A DNA stretch of 64,000 bases from Rheum nobile. Its lineage: Eukaryota; Streptophyta; Magnoliopsida; Caryophyllales; Polygonaceae. This document shows positions 43,942 to 54,159 of this stretch, one piece after another. The stretch's first letter is position 1. The number at the start of each line of letters is the position of its first letter. The DNA is taken from assembly GCA_027886185.1 (NCBI GenBank), contig WOAB01000188.1, positions 620,001-684,000 of the forward strand, in the 5' to 3' direction. The notes below the pieces were generated by a model that saw only the letters and a list, made by a program, of their open reading frames with translations, was not told the origin of the DNA and did no database searches. The position numbers were made by a program, and so were the translations under genes.

Positions 43942-45800
43942 ACTAAATTACTAAATTCGTTACTATTGCAAGTTGTTGTGCATACGAGAATCCTTGAGTG
44001 CCAAAAGTAGCACATGTCACGAGTTGATAAAGACTGTTTGGACTCATAAAGGACAGTGTTGGGTGGGACACGTGTGGTTGTTCCCTACCTTGTTAGCGCT
44101 AGTTTCAAGGTCGAAATTATTCATAAGAACCCCTCTACCTTCCGCGAATAATGTCAGGTTGGGCATTGACATTATTTGTTCCCTTCGCTCGAATTCATGA
44201 GCATCGTCTCAAGAGGATAATGTTGTAAGGATTCTTTGCTATAAGAACTTGGTGTGTGCGGTAATGCTTTATGGAGTTTGAGGTTATTCCTCATGTGCAT
44301 ACTCGGAGCATTAGATGGAGTAGTGAGCTAATATAAAGCTCAAAGTACTTAAGTGTGAGTTGTATAAACTATATATTTCAGTAAATAAATGTATAAGAGA
44401 GATATTTCATAAGGAGTCGTTTTCTCTAAGATGATCGTACTCTAATACGATCTTGAGTAAACTGTAGAACCCAAGAGTTATGTTTATGAGGTTTACAAAT
44501 GAGTATGTCCATTATGGGACCAGTGTTAAAAGCTTTTTGGAAAAGCTAAGTGTGCGAAATCATAAGTATTATTTTGGAAGACCTATTCTTAAGGAAATGA
44601 TATACTGAGATGATGATACGAGAAGTGTTAAGGTGACTAAGTCTTGAGTAAATATTAAATTTCAGAAGCAAAAGGTTGCTTGATTTGGGATAATAAATTG
44701 TTTGAGGACGATTAAGTGTTTAAGGATTTATAGGTGAATAACAGACTCGGTCGGTAAAAGTTTATTGTAACTTGGGTGGACTAAAAGTATGATATAATGT
44801 AAGTGTATGGATTTTATCAAATGGACTTGATGAAAAAGTGATCTATGTCTATTAAGGTGATCTTATGACCCGTGTTGGATGAACAAGGTGATTGATTATA
44901 ATCGTGTTAAAAGGATTGTTAGCATCATGTTTGAGGAAAACATGAATAAGATGTTGTGCGGTTAATTGTAAAAAGGATTAAGGAACCTTAAAGGTCTTAT
45001 GTTAGAGCTTGATTAATGGAAAAATTTTGGGTTAAGAAATGGCATAAGGGCCAAATCTAATTAAGGTGAATAATGAAATAGATGAGGTGCATATGTAAAG
45101 GGTAGGCCGATATGACAATGGGAGGTACTAAGTTGGAGGTATAAGTGAGTTTTATGTACTTTGAGGATCTGATCATCGAAAGGAAGTTGGTAGAAAAATG
45201 TTGTATTCTTCTGCTGGAGGACATCAAAATCTTTATGAGGAATAGGGCATAATAACGAGATTAGATTGGAGATTATAATGGATACTCTGATTAAGGTAAT
45301 CACAATCGTGTGGATGATCATATCAATTGTAACGAGGGTAATGAACAAAGGCAGTATGTAGTAGGTGGATTCATGATCGAATAAATAGTTCGACTTTGGT
45401 GAAATAGGTTACGAAGACCAAATTTATTTAAGGATATTAACTTAAGGAAGATAAGGTATGAACTTTGAGAATGGTTTATAAATGGGAAAAGTTGAAAGAG
45501 AAATGTGTGTTCTCACGCTTAAGGTATAGCAAGTCTATTGCGATGATTTTGGAGACTATTATCCTAAGATAATTATGACCTTGTGGATATAGTCACGAGT
45601 TATTACAGGTGTAGCACATGGAGATGAGATATGTGAAGATAATGGTACGGTTGAGGAACCAGATCGTTTTCCTAGGAGCAATTTCAAGGATAAAATGATT
45701 AAGGATACTAAGTGCAGATAGTAAGGTTAATGGTGAAACCAGTTACTCTACCTTAGTGATGTTAGTTTCGGGGTCGAAACTATTTTTAAGGGAGTAGTAA
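43942..45800 (+). other. Decayed repeat tract ending in a Tekay-like PPT
   Basis: No coding sequence is supported. A TTTCRRGGTCGAAA motif with following purines, typical of the end of Tekay pol plus PPT, occurs degraded at about 44100-44130 and clearly at 45766-45800 (TTTCGGGGTCGAAAC then AAGGGAG). The rest is AT-rich and unrecognised. Confidence 0.5.
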
Positions 45801-46060
45801 TGTAATAACCCTCATGATTGTCATAAGGGTAATATGGTAAAATGTATAATTGGGGAAAACAAGTTATAAAACTCCTTAAGTTATGGAGGGTCTAAATTAT
45901 GGTTAACCTTACGTTAACTATAACTTGAACCAACTTATAAATTTTAACTTAGAAATGCTTGAACCAAATTACAAAGTGTTAATTTGGTTAGGCATGGTTA
46001 AACTTATAAGGTTGGGTAACTTAAAGTAAGGTCGTTTCTCTGAGCTGTTATCGGCCAAGT
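45801..46060 (+). repeat. Tekay-like LTR 5' fragment
   Basis: It starts TGTAATAACCCTCATG right after a PPT. It runs ~260 bp before a second pol-end/PPT motif (46053-46094), so this LTR is cut short by a recombination joint. Confidence 0.6.
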
Positions 46061-46103
46061 TTCGGGGTCGAAACTTCTTTTAAGGGGGTAGTATTGTAAT
46101 AAC

Positions 46104-46834
46104 CCCTTCCGACGCGGCTCTCACTCGGCTTCGAAGCTCAACAACGACGAAGACGATGATGTTTTTTTCACCTCCTTTCAATGCCACCACTCCAAGCTTC
46201 CAAAGGCACTCCGGCGAACTCAAGAACTCCGGCAACAAACAAGAAAAATGAGAAAGTGAGGGAGGTTGGTTGCAGCTGCGGATTGGATGAGGAATTAGGG
46301 TGGCAAGAGCCCCTATATATAGGGTGGAGGAGGCCCCAACACCGAGCAACCCAAGCGGTTGGCCTCCCCCTCTGGCGTAACGTCGGCTTCCCAAGCGACG
46401 CACGCGGGGAAAAGAGGAAGACGAAGATGCAACACGTTCCGCGACCGCAAAACTGCCCAGAGGCAACAGCGACCGCGGCGGAGAAGTCGCGCCCGCGGAA
46501 ACGTGTTGCATCTTCGTCTTCCTCTTTTCCCCGCGTGCGTCGCTTGGGAAGCCGACGTTACGCCGGAGGGGGAGGCCAACCGCTTGGGTTGCTCGGCGTT
46601 GGGGCCTCCTCCACCCTATATATAGGGGCTCTTGCCACCCTAATTCCTCATCCAATCCGCAGCTGCAACCAACCTCCCTCACTTTCTCATTTTTCTTGTT
46701 TGTTGCCGGAGTTCTTGAGTTCGCCGGAGTGCCTTTGGAAGCTTGGAGTGGTGGCATTAAAAGGAGGTGAAAAAAACATCATCGTCTTCATCATCGTTGA
46801 GCTTCGAAGCCGAGTGAGAGCCGCGTCGGAAGGG
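46104..46834. repeat. Near-perfect 340-bp inverted repeat in the TE-H LTR
   Basis: The left arm 46104-46443 pairs with 46495-46834 around a 51-bp GC-rich spacer. Symmetry is exact (pairs sum to 92938) from the outer CCTTCCGACG to the inner GTTCCGCG. Only a few mismatches are seen. Each arm holds the self-complementary CTATATATAG (46313-46322 and 46616-46625). Because of the palindrome both strands give similar open frames of over 200 codons, which are artefacts. Confidence 0.93.
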
Positions 46835-46837
46835 AGA

Positions 46838-46930
46838 TCCGCGACCGCGGGGATGAATTTCGCGACCACGGCTCTGCCCAGATTTCCGCGACCATGGCTT
46901 GCCTTAGCAAGCGCGATCGTGGCTTGGGCA
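46838..46930 (+). repeat. GC-rich cassette in the TE-H LTR
   Basis: CGCGACCGCGG and variants (CGCGACCACGG, CGCGACCATGG, CGCGATCGTGG) at 20-25 bp spacing, ~215-310 bp downstream of the right-arm TATA-like box. Equivalent in position to the GGCGGGCGCC array of TE-E but with a different core. Confidence 0.8.
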
Positions 46931-47263
46931 TCCACGGCCATGGCTTAGCCTTTGTTCCTTTCGATTCATATCGTTTTTGTTCGTATCGTTTCGTCTGTAT
47001 TGTATCTAACCTAGGGTTTCATCGTTGGTTTCGTCGTCGTCGTAGGAATCCGTACGCAGATTCCAGTCTCCAGATACTCGGAAGCCGACATCTTCAATTC
47101 GTCTAGACTAAGGCAAGTGGCGGTTCGCTCTTGCTCAGTATTCCATGTTTCATTGATTATCAATTAATTGATTGTTAATTAAGATGGGATAAAAGTTGTT
47201 GTTTTCTGTTTGGGAACAGATTTAATTAAACGATGTGTTAAAATATGACTTTATAATAGGTTG

Positions 47264-48006
47264 TGATGGAGGACCATCCCTACACCAACCACCATCCGGG
47301 CCCATGACAAGGAGCCAAGCTAGACGTCTCCAAGATGAGCTAGTTGTGATTATACATCAAGCCCCGGTGGAGGTTCCAACGGCCACATCCAAGACCTTCT
47401 CGGTGACAAGGGTTTATAGTGGTTGAGTGTATGGCTTGTATACACCTTCCACTATTGGAAACTTTCTCTTTTTAGCATGTTTCAGCCGTGGGGGCTATCA
47501 ACTTTCTTAGACTCGGTTTTAGTGTTTTATTTCCGGTTTTTAGCTTAGTTTTAGTATTAGAAAGCCGGTTCTCTTAGGAAGTATTTAAGCTTTGTTTCTT
47601 TCTAATTTCAGCAGCAATCACATTATCAAGAATAGAATTTCTGAATTGGAAACTTCCCCAAAAGAGAGGTTTCGTGAGTTGCTCAATCCGAACTGGTTTT
47701 AGTCGATTTGTGTTTCTCAAGTTCTTTCGAATTGTTGATCCAAAGCGACATAAAACATCCTCTTCGTGCTCTTGAGAATTCGTTCTCTTGTTGTGTGAAG
47801 TTGTAGAAGACGAGGTCATCCACTTTAGGAGTGGTTGTTCTTGATTCATCCGAATCAAGGGTTTTTACTTCCGGGTTTTTGGTTTCATCTTGTTCATTCC
47901 TTCTTTCTTTTCTTTCCTTCCGCCGATTCTAACTTTGCTTGTTGTTTCTTGTTTGTTCGTGTGTTGTGCACCAAGGTCGGGCCATCCTACGGCTTACCCC
48001 GTATCA
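47264..48006 (+). repeat. TE-F 5' LTR
   Basis: TGATGGAGGACC to CCCCGTATCA, 743 bp, with TATA-like TATTTAAG at 47582-47589. It holds a copy of the last ~54 Pol codons (GPMTRSQARRLQDELV to YSG). Confidence 0.93.
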
Positions 48007-48009
48007 AAG

Positions 48010-48021
48010 TGGTATCAGAGC
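48010..48021 (+). promoter_or_regulatory. TE-F primer-binding site (tRNA-iMet)
   Basis: TGGTATCAGAGC, three bases after the LTR end. Confidence 0.92.
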
Positions 48022-49569
48022 TGCGTTGTGGTGTCAACATTGTTGTGTGCCGAGTTCCTCAAATTCGGTTTTGTGTGTCTTGAGTTTCGGCTGTGTTCTT
48101 GCATAGCCGAAGTGTTGTCTTCCTTTGTTGTCTTGTTGAGTCATTTTAGAGTTGTTGCTTGCCGTTCTAATTGTGTTTGAGTATTGTGGCGATAGGATTG
48201 CGTGTCTTGTGGAGATCGGATTGTGTGCGTTGAGAAGATCGGACGATCACCATCATTACCACCACAAAACAGCCTTCATCCTTGCCGGAAACACCAACTC
48301 CAGCCACCACTATCACCACTTCAAACAATCGTCTACCACCTCCAACACCATCATCAAAACCCACATTCTCCACCCTTCACACCCGGTGAATTCTCCAAGG
48401 CCAGCAACAAGGGAACCCTAACCCTAATTCACGGCGTGCCAACCCTCCAACCAACCACTCGGCCACCTTGCCCTAAACTTGTGGCGTGAAGGGGTCAACA
48501 ATACCGGTTACTTCTCCTACAATCAAGGCGTGCCTCACCTCTCCAAGTAATCCACTCGGCCATTCACCCTACAAAGGTGGCGTGTGGGTTTGAAAGAGTC
48601 AACAAAGCCGTTGTTTCCCCTACAATCAAGGCAACCACTAAGTCTAGCTTATCTTTTTTTTTTTTTCTTAAATTCCGAATTCCGTTGTATTTCAATTTTC
48701 AAATTTAGTCAAAAAAAAAAGAGAAAGAAAAGAATATCAAAAAAAAAAGAATTAAATCGTCAAAAAAAAAAAGGACGATTGCATTGTATTTCATTTCTTT
48801 TTCTTTTAGTCTAAAGTCTTTGTATTTCATTAATACTTAGGCTTAGTAAGTTAGACCAAAATTGTAAGTTACTCAAGGACAAACCGAGGTGTCTATGCCC
48901 TAGGTGCCGCGCCTTGTCAAGATTTCTGCCGCGCCTGCATCGAGTGCCGCGTCTTGTCAAGCTCCCTGCCGCGCCGCGTTCACTCGTCACCGCCGGTATA
49001 TCCTAAAACCCTAATTTCCCTTCTCTTGTGCCTACGTTCCTTCTCATCATCACACTGATTTCTACAACCATCCTTCCACCTCCACGAGCACAAGCCAAGG
49101 TGAATCAAGGTAACAACTTGTCCTCTTGAGTTCTTAAACTTCTCCTTTGTTTTGTCCATATCAAGCTTTGCATTACATTCGTGCATGGTAGTTTTCTTGA
49201 GTTAAATTTTTGAGTCCCATTAGTTTCCTTGCAATTACATCCTTGTGAGGTTTCTTTGTTGAGTCGTTGAGTCTTCTCTTCCATCTTTGTGTGTGTGCCT
49301 TTTGATTGCACTAATTTTCAGTTTATAAAAGTCCATTGTTGAATCTTGCTGATTTCTTCTACATCACCTTTGCATCTAACTTATCTTGGTTGTTAAGTGT
49401 TGTTTGAGATCAATTAGTTCACGTGAAGTTCTTGAGTTTTACAACCGGCTGCACTACAAAACTAGTTGAGATTGAGCGAGGGTGAGTGAAACACACGAGA
49501 GAAACACTTGTGAGTGTTTGTGATTGATTCTAACCTTTCACTTAGTTCCGTGTTAGTTTGTTGAGTGTG
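48022..49569 (+). other. TE-F leader
   Basis: A 1.55-kb leader with a C/A-rich part (48240-48620), T- and A-runs (48651-48775) and no conserved coding sequence. Confidence 0.75.
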
Positions 49570-50880
49570 ATGGCAGGAGATGATACTTCAAGTGACCGGG
49601 ACAATAGGAGCCCCTCACCGGTGCATCCGGATGTGGCGATGCTCTTCCAAACGTTGACCGACTCCATGGCCGTGTTCACCAACCGGTTAGCTGCCCTTGA
49701 GACGTCTCAAAGAGTTCCTCACCCAGTCGTGACACCCCCGGTGGTGCTAACTTCTCAACCCCAAGAGACGGTACCCAATCCAGCCACCGTACCCTTAGGA
49801 ACTTACGCTGAGCAAGGAGGTCCTTCCGGAGCCAATTTGGTGCCCCTTGGAGGTGGCCGTGCAGTGGGGACCGGTACCGTGAGAAACTCCCCGGTAAGGA
49901 ATACTTCTCCCCTTGTCCATAGTCATGAAAGACCGAATAGGGTAGCTCCGAACTATCCTAATGAAATACCACCTCCACGTGAGGTGTCCTATGTAGCTAA
50001 CCATTTCAATGAGCCTCAGGATCCTCTTAGAGAAGACGAGTTTGATGAGGAAGAGATGTGGAATCAAGGTGAAAGGTTCGGTGGCTACCAAGGCCAAGGA
50101 GATGCTTATGGCTATTATGAGCCCCGGGGCAGATTTAGAGGAAACCGGGGCTATCAAGGCAACCAGCCAAGGAGGGAGTTGGAACAAGATGGCATAGGAA
50201 AAATCAAGATCAAGATGCCATCATTTGAAGGAAGGTGTGATCCGGACGCCTACATGGAGTGGGAGATGAAAGTGGAGCAAATCTGGAGTTGTCACAACTT
50301 CATTGAAGCAAAGAAGGTGCAGCTAGCTTCCATTGAGTTTAGTGGCTTTGCCCTAACTTGGTGGAACAACTTGGTGAAGGAGAGGCAAAGAGCTTTGGAC
50401 CCGCCGGTAGCTACGTGGGAACAAATGAGGGTGTTGATGAGGGCTCGGTTCGTCCCTCAACATTACTCCCGGGAGCTCAAGCAAAGGTTGGAGAACCTCA
50501 AACAAGGTAGCATGAGCGTGGAAGAAGCCTACAATGCCATGCAAACCGCCATGGTCCGCGCCAACGTCATTGAAGATGAGGAATCCACCATGGCGAGGTA
50601 TCTCCGAATCCTTTCTCCTTTTATTGCTAATGAGGTGGATATGTATCCCTATACAGATTGCACCCAGCTGCTGCACTTGGCTATTAAAGTGGAGAAAAAT
50701 CAGAAGTTCAAGCCAAGGAACCAAGGCGGGCAAGCGGCGAGAAACCCTAGCGGGCAACCGAACCAATGGCGGGCCCAAAACCAAACCAAAGCATATCCAC
50801 CGGCGCAATTTGGTAGGAACCAGGCTCAGTCCATGAGCCAACCCAGGAGCCAAGAAACGCCGAAGAAAAATGGACCATAA
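49570..50880 (+). CDS. TE-F Gag
   Basis: The ATG at 49570 (MAGDDTSSDRDNRS) is preferred over the in-frame codon 12 bases upstream because relatives start with a short acidic N-terminus. Gag has a P/V-rich N-terminus, a G/Y/R-rich stretch and the capsid core: KIKMPSFEGRCDPDAYMEWE, FSGFALTWWNNLVKE, RARFVPQHYSRELKQRLENL. Then comes an N/Q-rich linker. The frame ends at TAA 50878-50880, but the same frame goes on without shift into zinc knuckle and protease. That TAA looks like CAA to TAA. TE-C has no stop here. The product would be a Gag lacking its zinc knuckle. Confidence 0.83.
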   Translation: MAGDDTSSDRDNRSPSPVHPDVAMLFQTLTDSMAVFTNRLAALETSQRVPHPVVTPPVVLTSQPQETVPNPATVPLGTYAEQGGPSGANLVPLGGGRAVGTGTVRNSPVRNTSPLVHSHERPNRVAPNYPNEIPPPREVSYVANHFNEPQDPLREDEFDEEEMWNQGERFGGYQGQGDAYGYYEPRGRFRGNRGYQGNQPRRELEQDGIGKIKIKMPSFEGRCDPDAYMEWEMKVEQIWSCHNFIEAKKVQLASIEFSGFALTWWNNLVKERQRALDPPVATWEQMRVLMRARFVPQHYSRELKQRLENLKQGSMSVEEAYNAMQTAMVRANVIEDEESTMARYLRILSPFIANEVDMYPYTDCTQLLHLAIKVEKNQKFKPRNQGGQAARNPSGQPNQWRAQNQTKAYPPAQFGRNQAQSMSQPRSQETPKKNGP

Positions 50881-52182
50881 GGAAACCCGCCGCAACCAAG
50901 TGGGCGCCAGCCGCCGTCGGCCAACGGTCCTCAGGGGAGTAATTCGACCTTTTCTCCTTCTTCTAGAGCTAGGGATACTATATGCTTTAAATGTCAAGGC
51001 CGATGGCATATGATGAAAGATTGCCCCAATAGTCGAACGTTGGTCATTAACCATCTTGGACTCTATGAATCTGAGTCCGAGGGTGAGGATCAAGGTCCGG
51101 CTATTGTTGATGAGCCTATGCATGATGTAGATGAGGAGATGGATTGCATTGAATTTGAGCATGGTGACTCTCTAGTTTGTAGGAGAACTTTGCATGTACA
51201 ACCGACCCCTTGTGATGATAACCAAAGAGAGAATTTGTTTCACACTAGATGCTTGGTTAAGGGAAAGGTTTGTAACATGATTATTGATGGGGGTAGTTGT
51301 TGTAACATTGCTAGCACTGAATTGGTTACTAAATTGCAACTACATACCTTCCATCACCCTAGGCCCTATAAACTGCATTGGATGAATGAGTGTGGTGAAG
51401 TTAAAGTGGCTAAGCAAGTAAATGTGACCATAACACTAGGGCATTATGTGGATACAATTTTATGTGATGTGGTCCCTATGAATGCTTGTCATATCTTGTT
51501 AGGACGTCCATGGCAGTTTGATAGACGTGTAAAGCATGATGGTTATACTAATCGTCATTCTTTTGATTACAATGGTAAGAATGTGGTACTTAAGCCTATG
51601 ACTCCTTTGCAGGTAGCTGAAGCCTTTGAGAGGAAGAAGGATCAAGAGAAGTCGGTTGAGGCCAAGAAGGGGAGCAAGGCCGAGAGCACCTCCAAGGCCA
51701 AAACCACGTCTCAAGCTTTGATGGCTTCCAAGGAGGAGTTGCGAGAGGAGCACTTTCCACAAGAAACCGTCCTCATGCTCTTGTGCAAGGGCCTCGGTTT
51801 ATTGAGTGAAGAATTGAAGTCTACGCTGCCAAGGAACATCTTAGCATTGTTAGAGGAGTTTCAAGATGTGTTCCCCGAGGAGATGCCACCCGGACTACCC
51901 CCTAAAAGGGGTATTGAACATCAAATTGATCTAATACCGGGTGCTACTCTTCCAAACAGGACGGCGTACAGGATGAACCCCAAGGAGACCCAAGAGGTGC
52001 AAGAACAAGTGAAGGTGTTGCTTGACAAGGGCCATGTGCGTGAGAGCCTTAGCCCTTGTGCCGTGCCAGTGCTATTGGTGCCCAAGAAGGATGGCACATG
52101 GAGGATGTGCGTGGATTGCCGAGCCATCAACAACATCACCATCAAGTACCGGCATCCAATTCCCGCCTCGACGACATGCTAG
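50881..52182 (+). pseudogene. TE-F zinc knuckle, protease and RT N-terminus
   Basis: In the same frame as gag: zinc knuckle CFKCQGRWHMMKDC (near 50985), protease with IIDGGSCCNIASTE and HILLGRPWQFDRRVKHDG, then RT: RGIEHQIDLIPGATLPNRTA, LLVPKKDGTWRMCVDCRAIN, ITIKYRHPIP. A one-base loss in the PIPRLDD segment (about 52167) shifts the frame. RLDDMLDELHG and LRSGYHQIRMKDD follow in the next frame to 52258. The YxDD active-site region is gone. Confidence 0.87.
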
Positions 52183-52258
52183 ATGAGCTGCATGGAGCCT
52201 CGGTCTTCACCAAGATAGACCTCCGCAGCGGCTACCATCAAATAAGGATGAAGGATGA

Positions 52259-52330
52259 CACTTTGGGGAAGAGTAGCACATGGTGTACCCCGTGAGGCTA
52301 CATGGTGTACCCCGGAGTATAGTAAGCGAT
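52259..52330 (+). other. TE-F deletion joint with duplicated filler
   Basis: RT text ends at GATGACACTTTGGGGAAGAG. Then CATGGTGTACCCCG occurs twice (about 52279 and 52301) before integrase resumes. ACACTTTGGGGAA recurs at 52365 in the retained integrase. The short copies look like template-switch filler from end joining. Confidence 0.75.
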
Positions 52331-53188
52331 AGGGATGTTAAGTTCCTTAGTTACTTCTGGAAGACACTTTGGGGAAAGCTAGGTACGAGACTCTTATTCT
52401 CTACCTCTAGCCATCCTCAAACGGATGGTCAAACAGAAGTCACTAATCGGACCTTATCAACCCTCCTTAGAGCCATCCTTAAAAAGAACCTTAAGGCTTG
52501 GGAGGAAGCTCTACCACATGTAGAGTTTGCTTATAATAGGACAGTCCATTCTTCTACTTCTTTATCTCCTTTTGCATGTGTTTATGGTATCAACCCCAAT
52601 ACTCCACTTGATCTTGCTCCTTTTCCTATGAAGGAGCGTGAAAGTTTTGATGCAGGAAAGCACGTGGAGTTCATCAAGGAGCTGCATGCAAGGACTAAGG
52701 AGAAACTGGAGGCATGTGCGGAGCGGAATGCAACTAGGGTTAACAAGGGACGCAAGCGAGTGATTTTCCAGCCCGGAGATCTCGTTTGGGTGCATTTGAG
52801 GAAGGAGCGCTTCCCGGAGCAGCGCAAGTCCAAGCTTGCACCTAGAGGAGATGGCCCATTCAAGGTGCTGCGCCGCGTCGGTGACAACACTGTCCTAGAC
52901 CTCCCGGACACATATGGTGTGAGTGCCACATTCAACGTGGCTGACTTGACTCCCTACCACAATCCGGACGTCGCCCAATCTGTGCTTCATGATCCGTGGA
53001 CGGATCCTCTCCAAGAAGGGAAGGATGATGGAGGACCATCCCTACACCAACCACCATCCGGGCCCATGACAAGGAGCCAAGCTAGACGTCTCCAAGATGA
53101 GCTAGCTGTGATTATACATCAAGCCCCGGTGGAGGTTCCAACGGCCACATCCAAGACCTTCTCGGTGACAAGGGTTTATAGTGGTTGA
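52292..53188 (+). pseudogene. TE-F integrase C-terminal part
   Basis: An open frame from LHGVPRSIVSDRDVKFLSYF holds the second catalytic Asp (SDRD) and Glu (GQTEVTNRTL). It also has the integrase C-terminal domain (GDLVWVHLRKERFPEQRKSK; LAPRGDGPFKVLRRVGDNTV) and the tail GPMTRSQARRLQDELAVIIH, ending YSG at 53188. The zinc domain and first catalytic Asp are lost in the deletion. The last 54 codons lie in the 3' LTR. Confidence 0.87.
53012..53025 (+). promoter_or_regulatory. TE-F polypurine tract
   Basis: AAGAAGGGAAGGA directly before LTR start TGATGGAGGACC, within the pol frame. Confidence 0.88.
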
Positions 53189-53768
53189 GTGTATGGCTTG
53201 TATACACCTTCCACTATTGGAAACTTTCTCTTTTTAGCATGTTTCAGCCGTGGGGGCTATCAACTTTCTTAGACTCGGTTTTAGTGTTTTATTTCCGGTT
53301 TTTAGCTTAGTTTTAGTATTAGAAAGCCGGTTCTCTTAGGAAGTATTTAAGCTTTGTTTCTTTCTAATTTCAGCAGCAATCACATTATCAAGAATAGAAT
53401 TTCTGAATTGGAAACTTCCCCAAAAGAGAGGTTTCGTGAGTTGCTCAATCCGAACTGGTTTTAGTCGATTTGTGTTTCTCAAGTTCTTTCGAATTGTTGA
53501 TCCAAAGCGACATAAAACATCCTCTTCGTGCTCTTGAGAATTCGTTCTCTTGTTGTGTGAAGTTATAGAAGACGAGGTCATCCACTTTAGGAGTGGTTGT
53601 TCTTGATTCATCCGAATCAAGGGTTTCTACTTCCGGGTTTTTGGTTTCATCTTGTTCATTCCTTCTTTCTTTTCTTTCCTTCCGCCGATTCTAACTTTGC
53701 TTGTTGTTTCTTGTTTGTTCGTGTGTTGTGCACCAAGGTCGGGCCATCCTACGGCTTACCCCGTATCA
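53026..53768 (+). repeat. TE-F 3' LTR
   Basis: 743 bp, three visible differences from 47264-48006. TATA-like TATTTAAG at 53344-53351. Confidence 0.93.
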
Positions 53769-54159
53769 GGTTGTATATATTGCTAGAAACAACGCTATTA
53801 TATAGTCTTATATGTTATTACTGTAATGAATCTTGGTGTGGATTTAAATGTGAACTTAAATGCTAGATTAGCACGAGTATTCGTAGAAACGCTAATTCCT
53901 TTCGAGGATTTAGTCATTTCTTTATAACGTCGGTGTTAGGAAGTAAGTTCCCTAACACTCTTGTGGTCATGACCTACCCCTATCTAAATATAGGGGTGGT
54001 GCACTCAGCTGGTGCCAATATTCGGGATGTATTCCTAATCTTAAGGGATTTATTCCCAATGTCTCATTACGAGATGTGAAATTAAAAGCTTCAACGTTAA
54101 CATGCGTTTTGGAAGTAAATAAGCTAAGTACGGTTATGCACATAATTAATAAACCCTCG

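Larger units (their letters stand above)
47264..53768 (+). mobile_element. TE-F: young CRM-like gypsy element with pol deletion
   Basis: TSD GGTTG (47259-47263, 53769-53773). Two 743-bp LTRs with three differences seen by eye, tRNA-iMet PBS, gag, protease, partial RT, then integrase C-terminal half. Most of RT, all of RNase H and the integrase N-terminus are deleted. Pol ends 163 bp inside the 3' LTR. The near-identical LTRs mark it as one of the latest insertions here, probably mobilised in trans or deleted after insertion. Confidence 0.93.

Noticed and set aside
46080..46948. Two overlapping frames over 200 codons on opposite strands coding almost the same protein
   Set aside because: They are produced by the perfect palindrome; no known domain, and the region is LTR promoter sequence.
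50353..51162. 269-codon minus-strand frame over TE-F gag/protease
   Set aside because: Antisense shadow of conserved Gag and protease.
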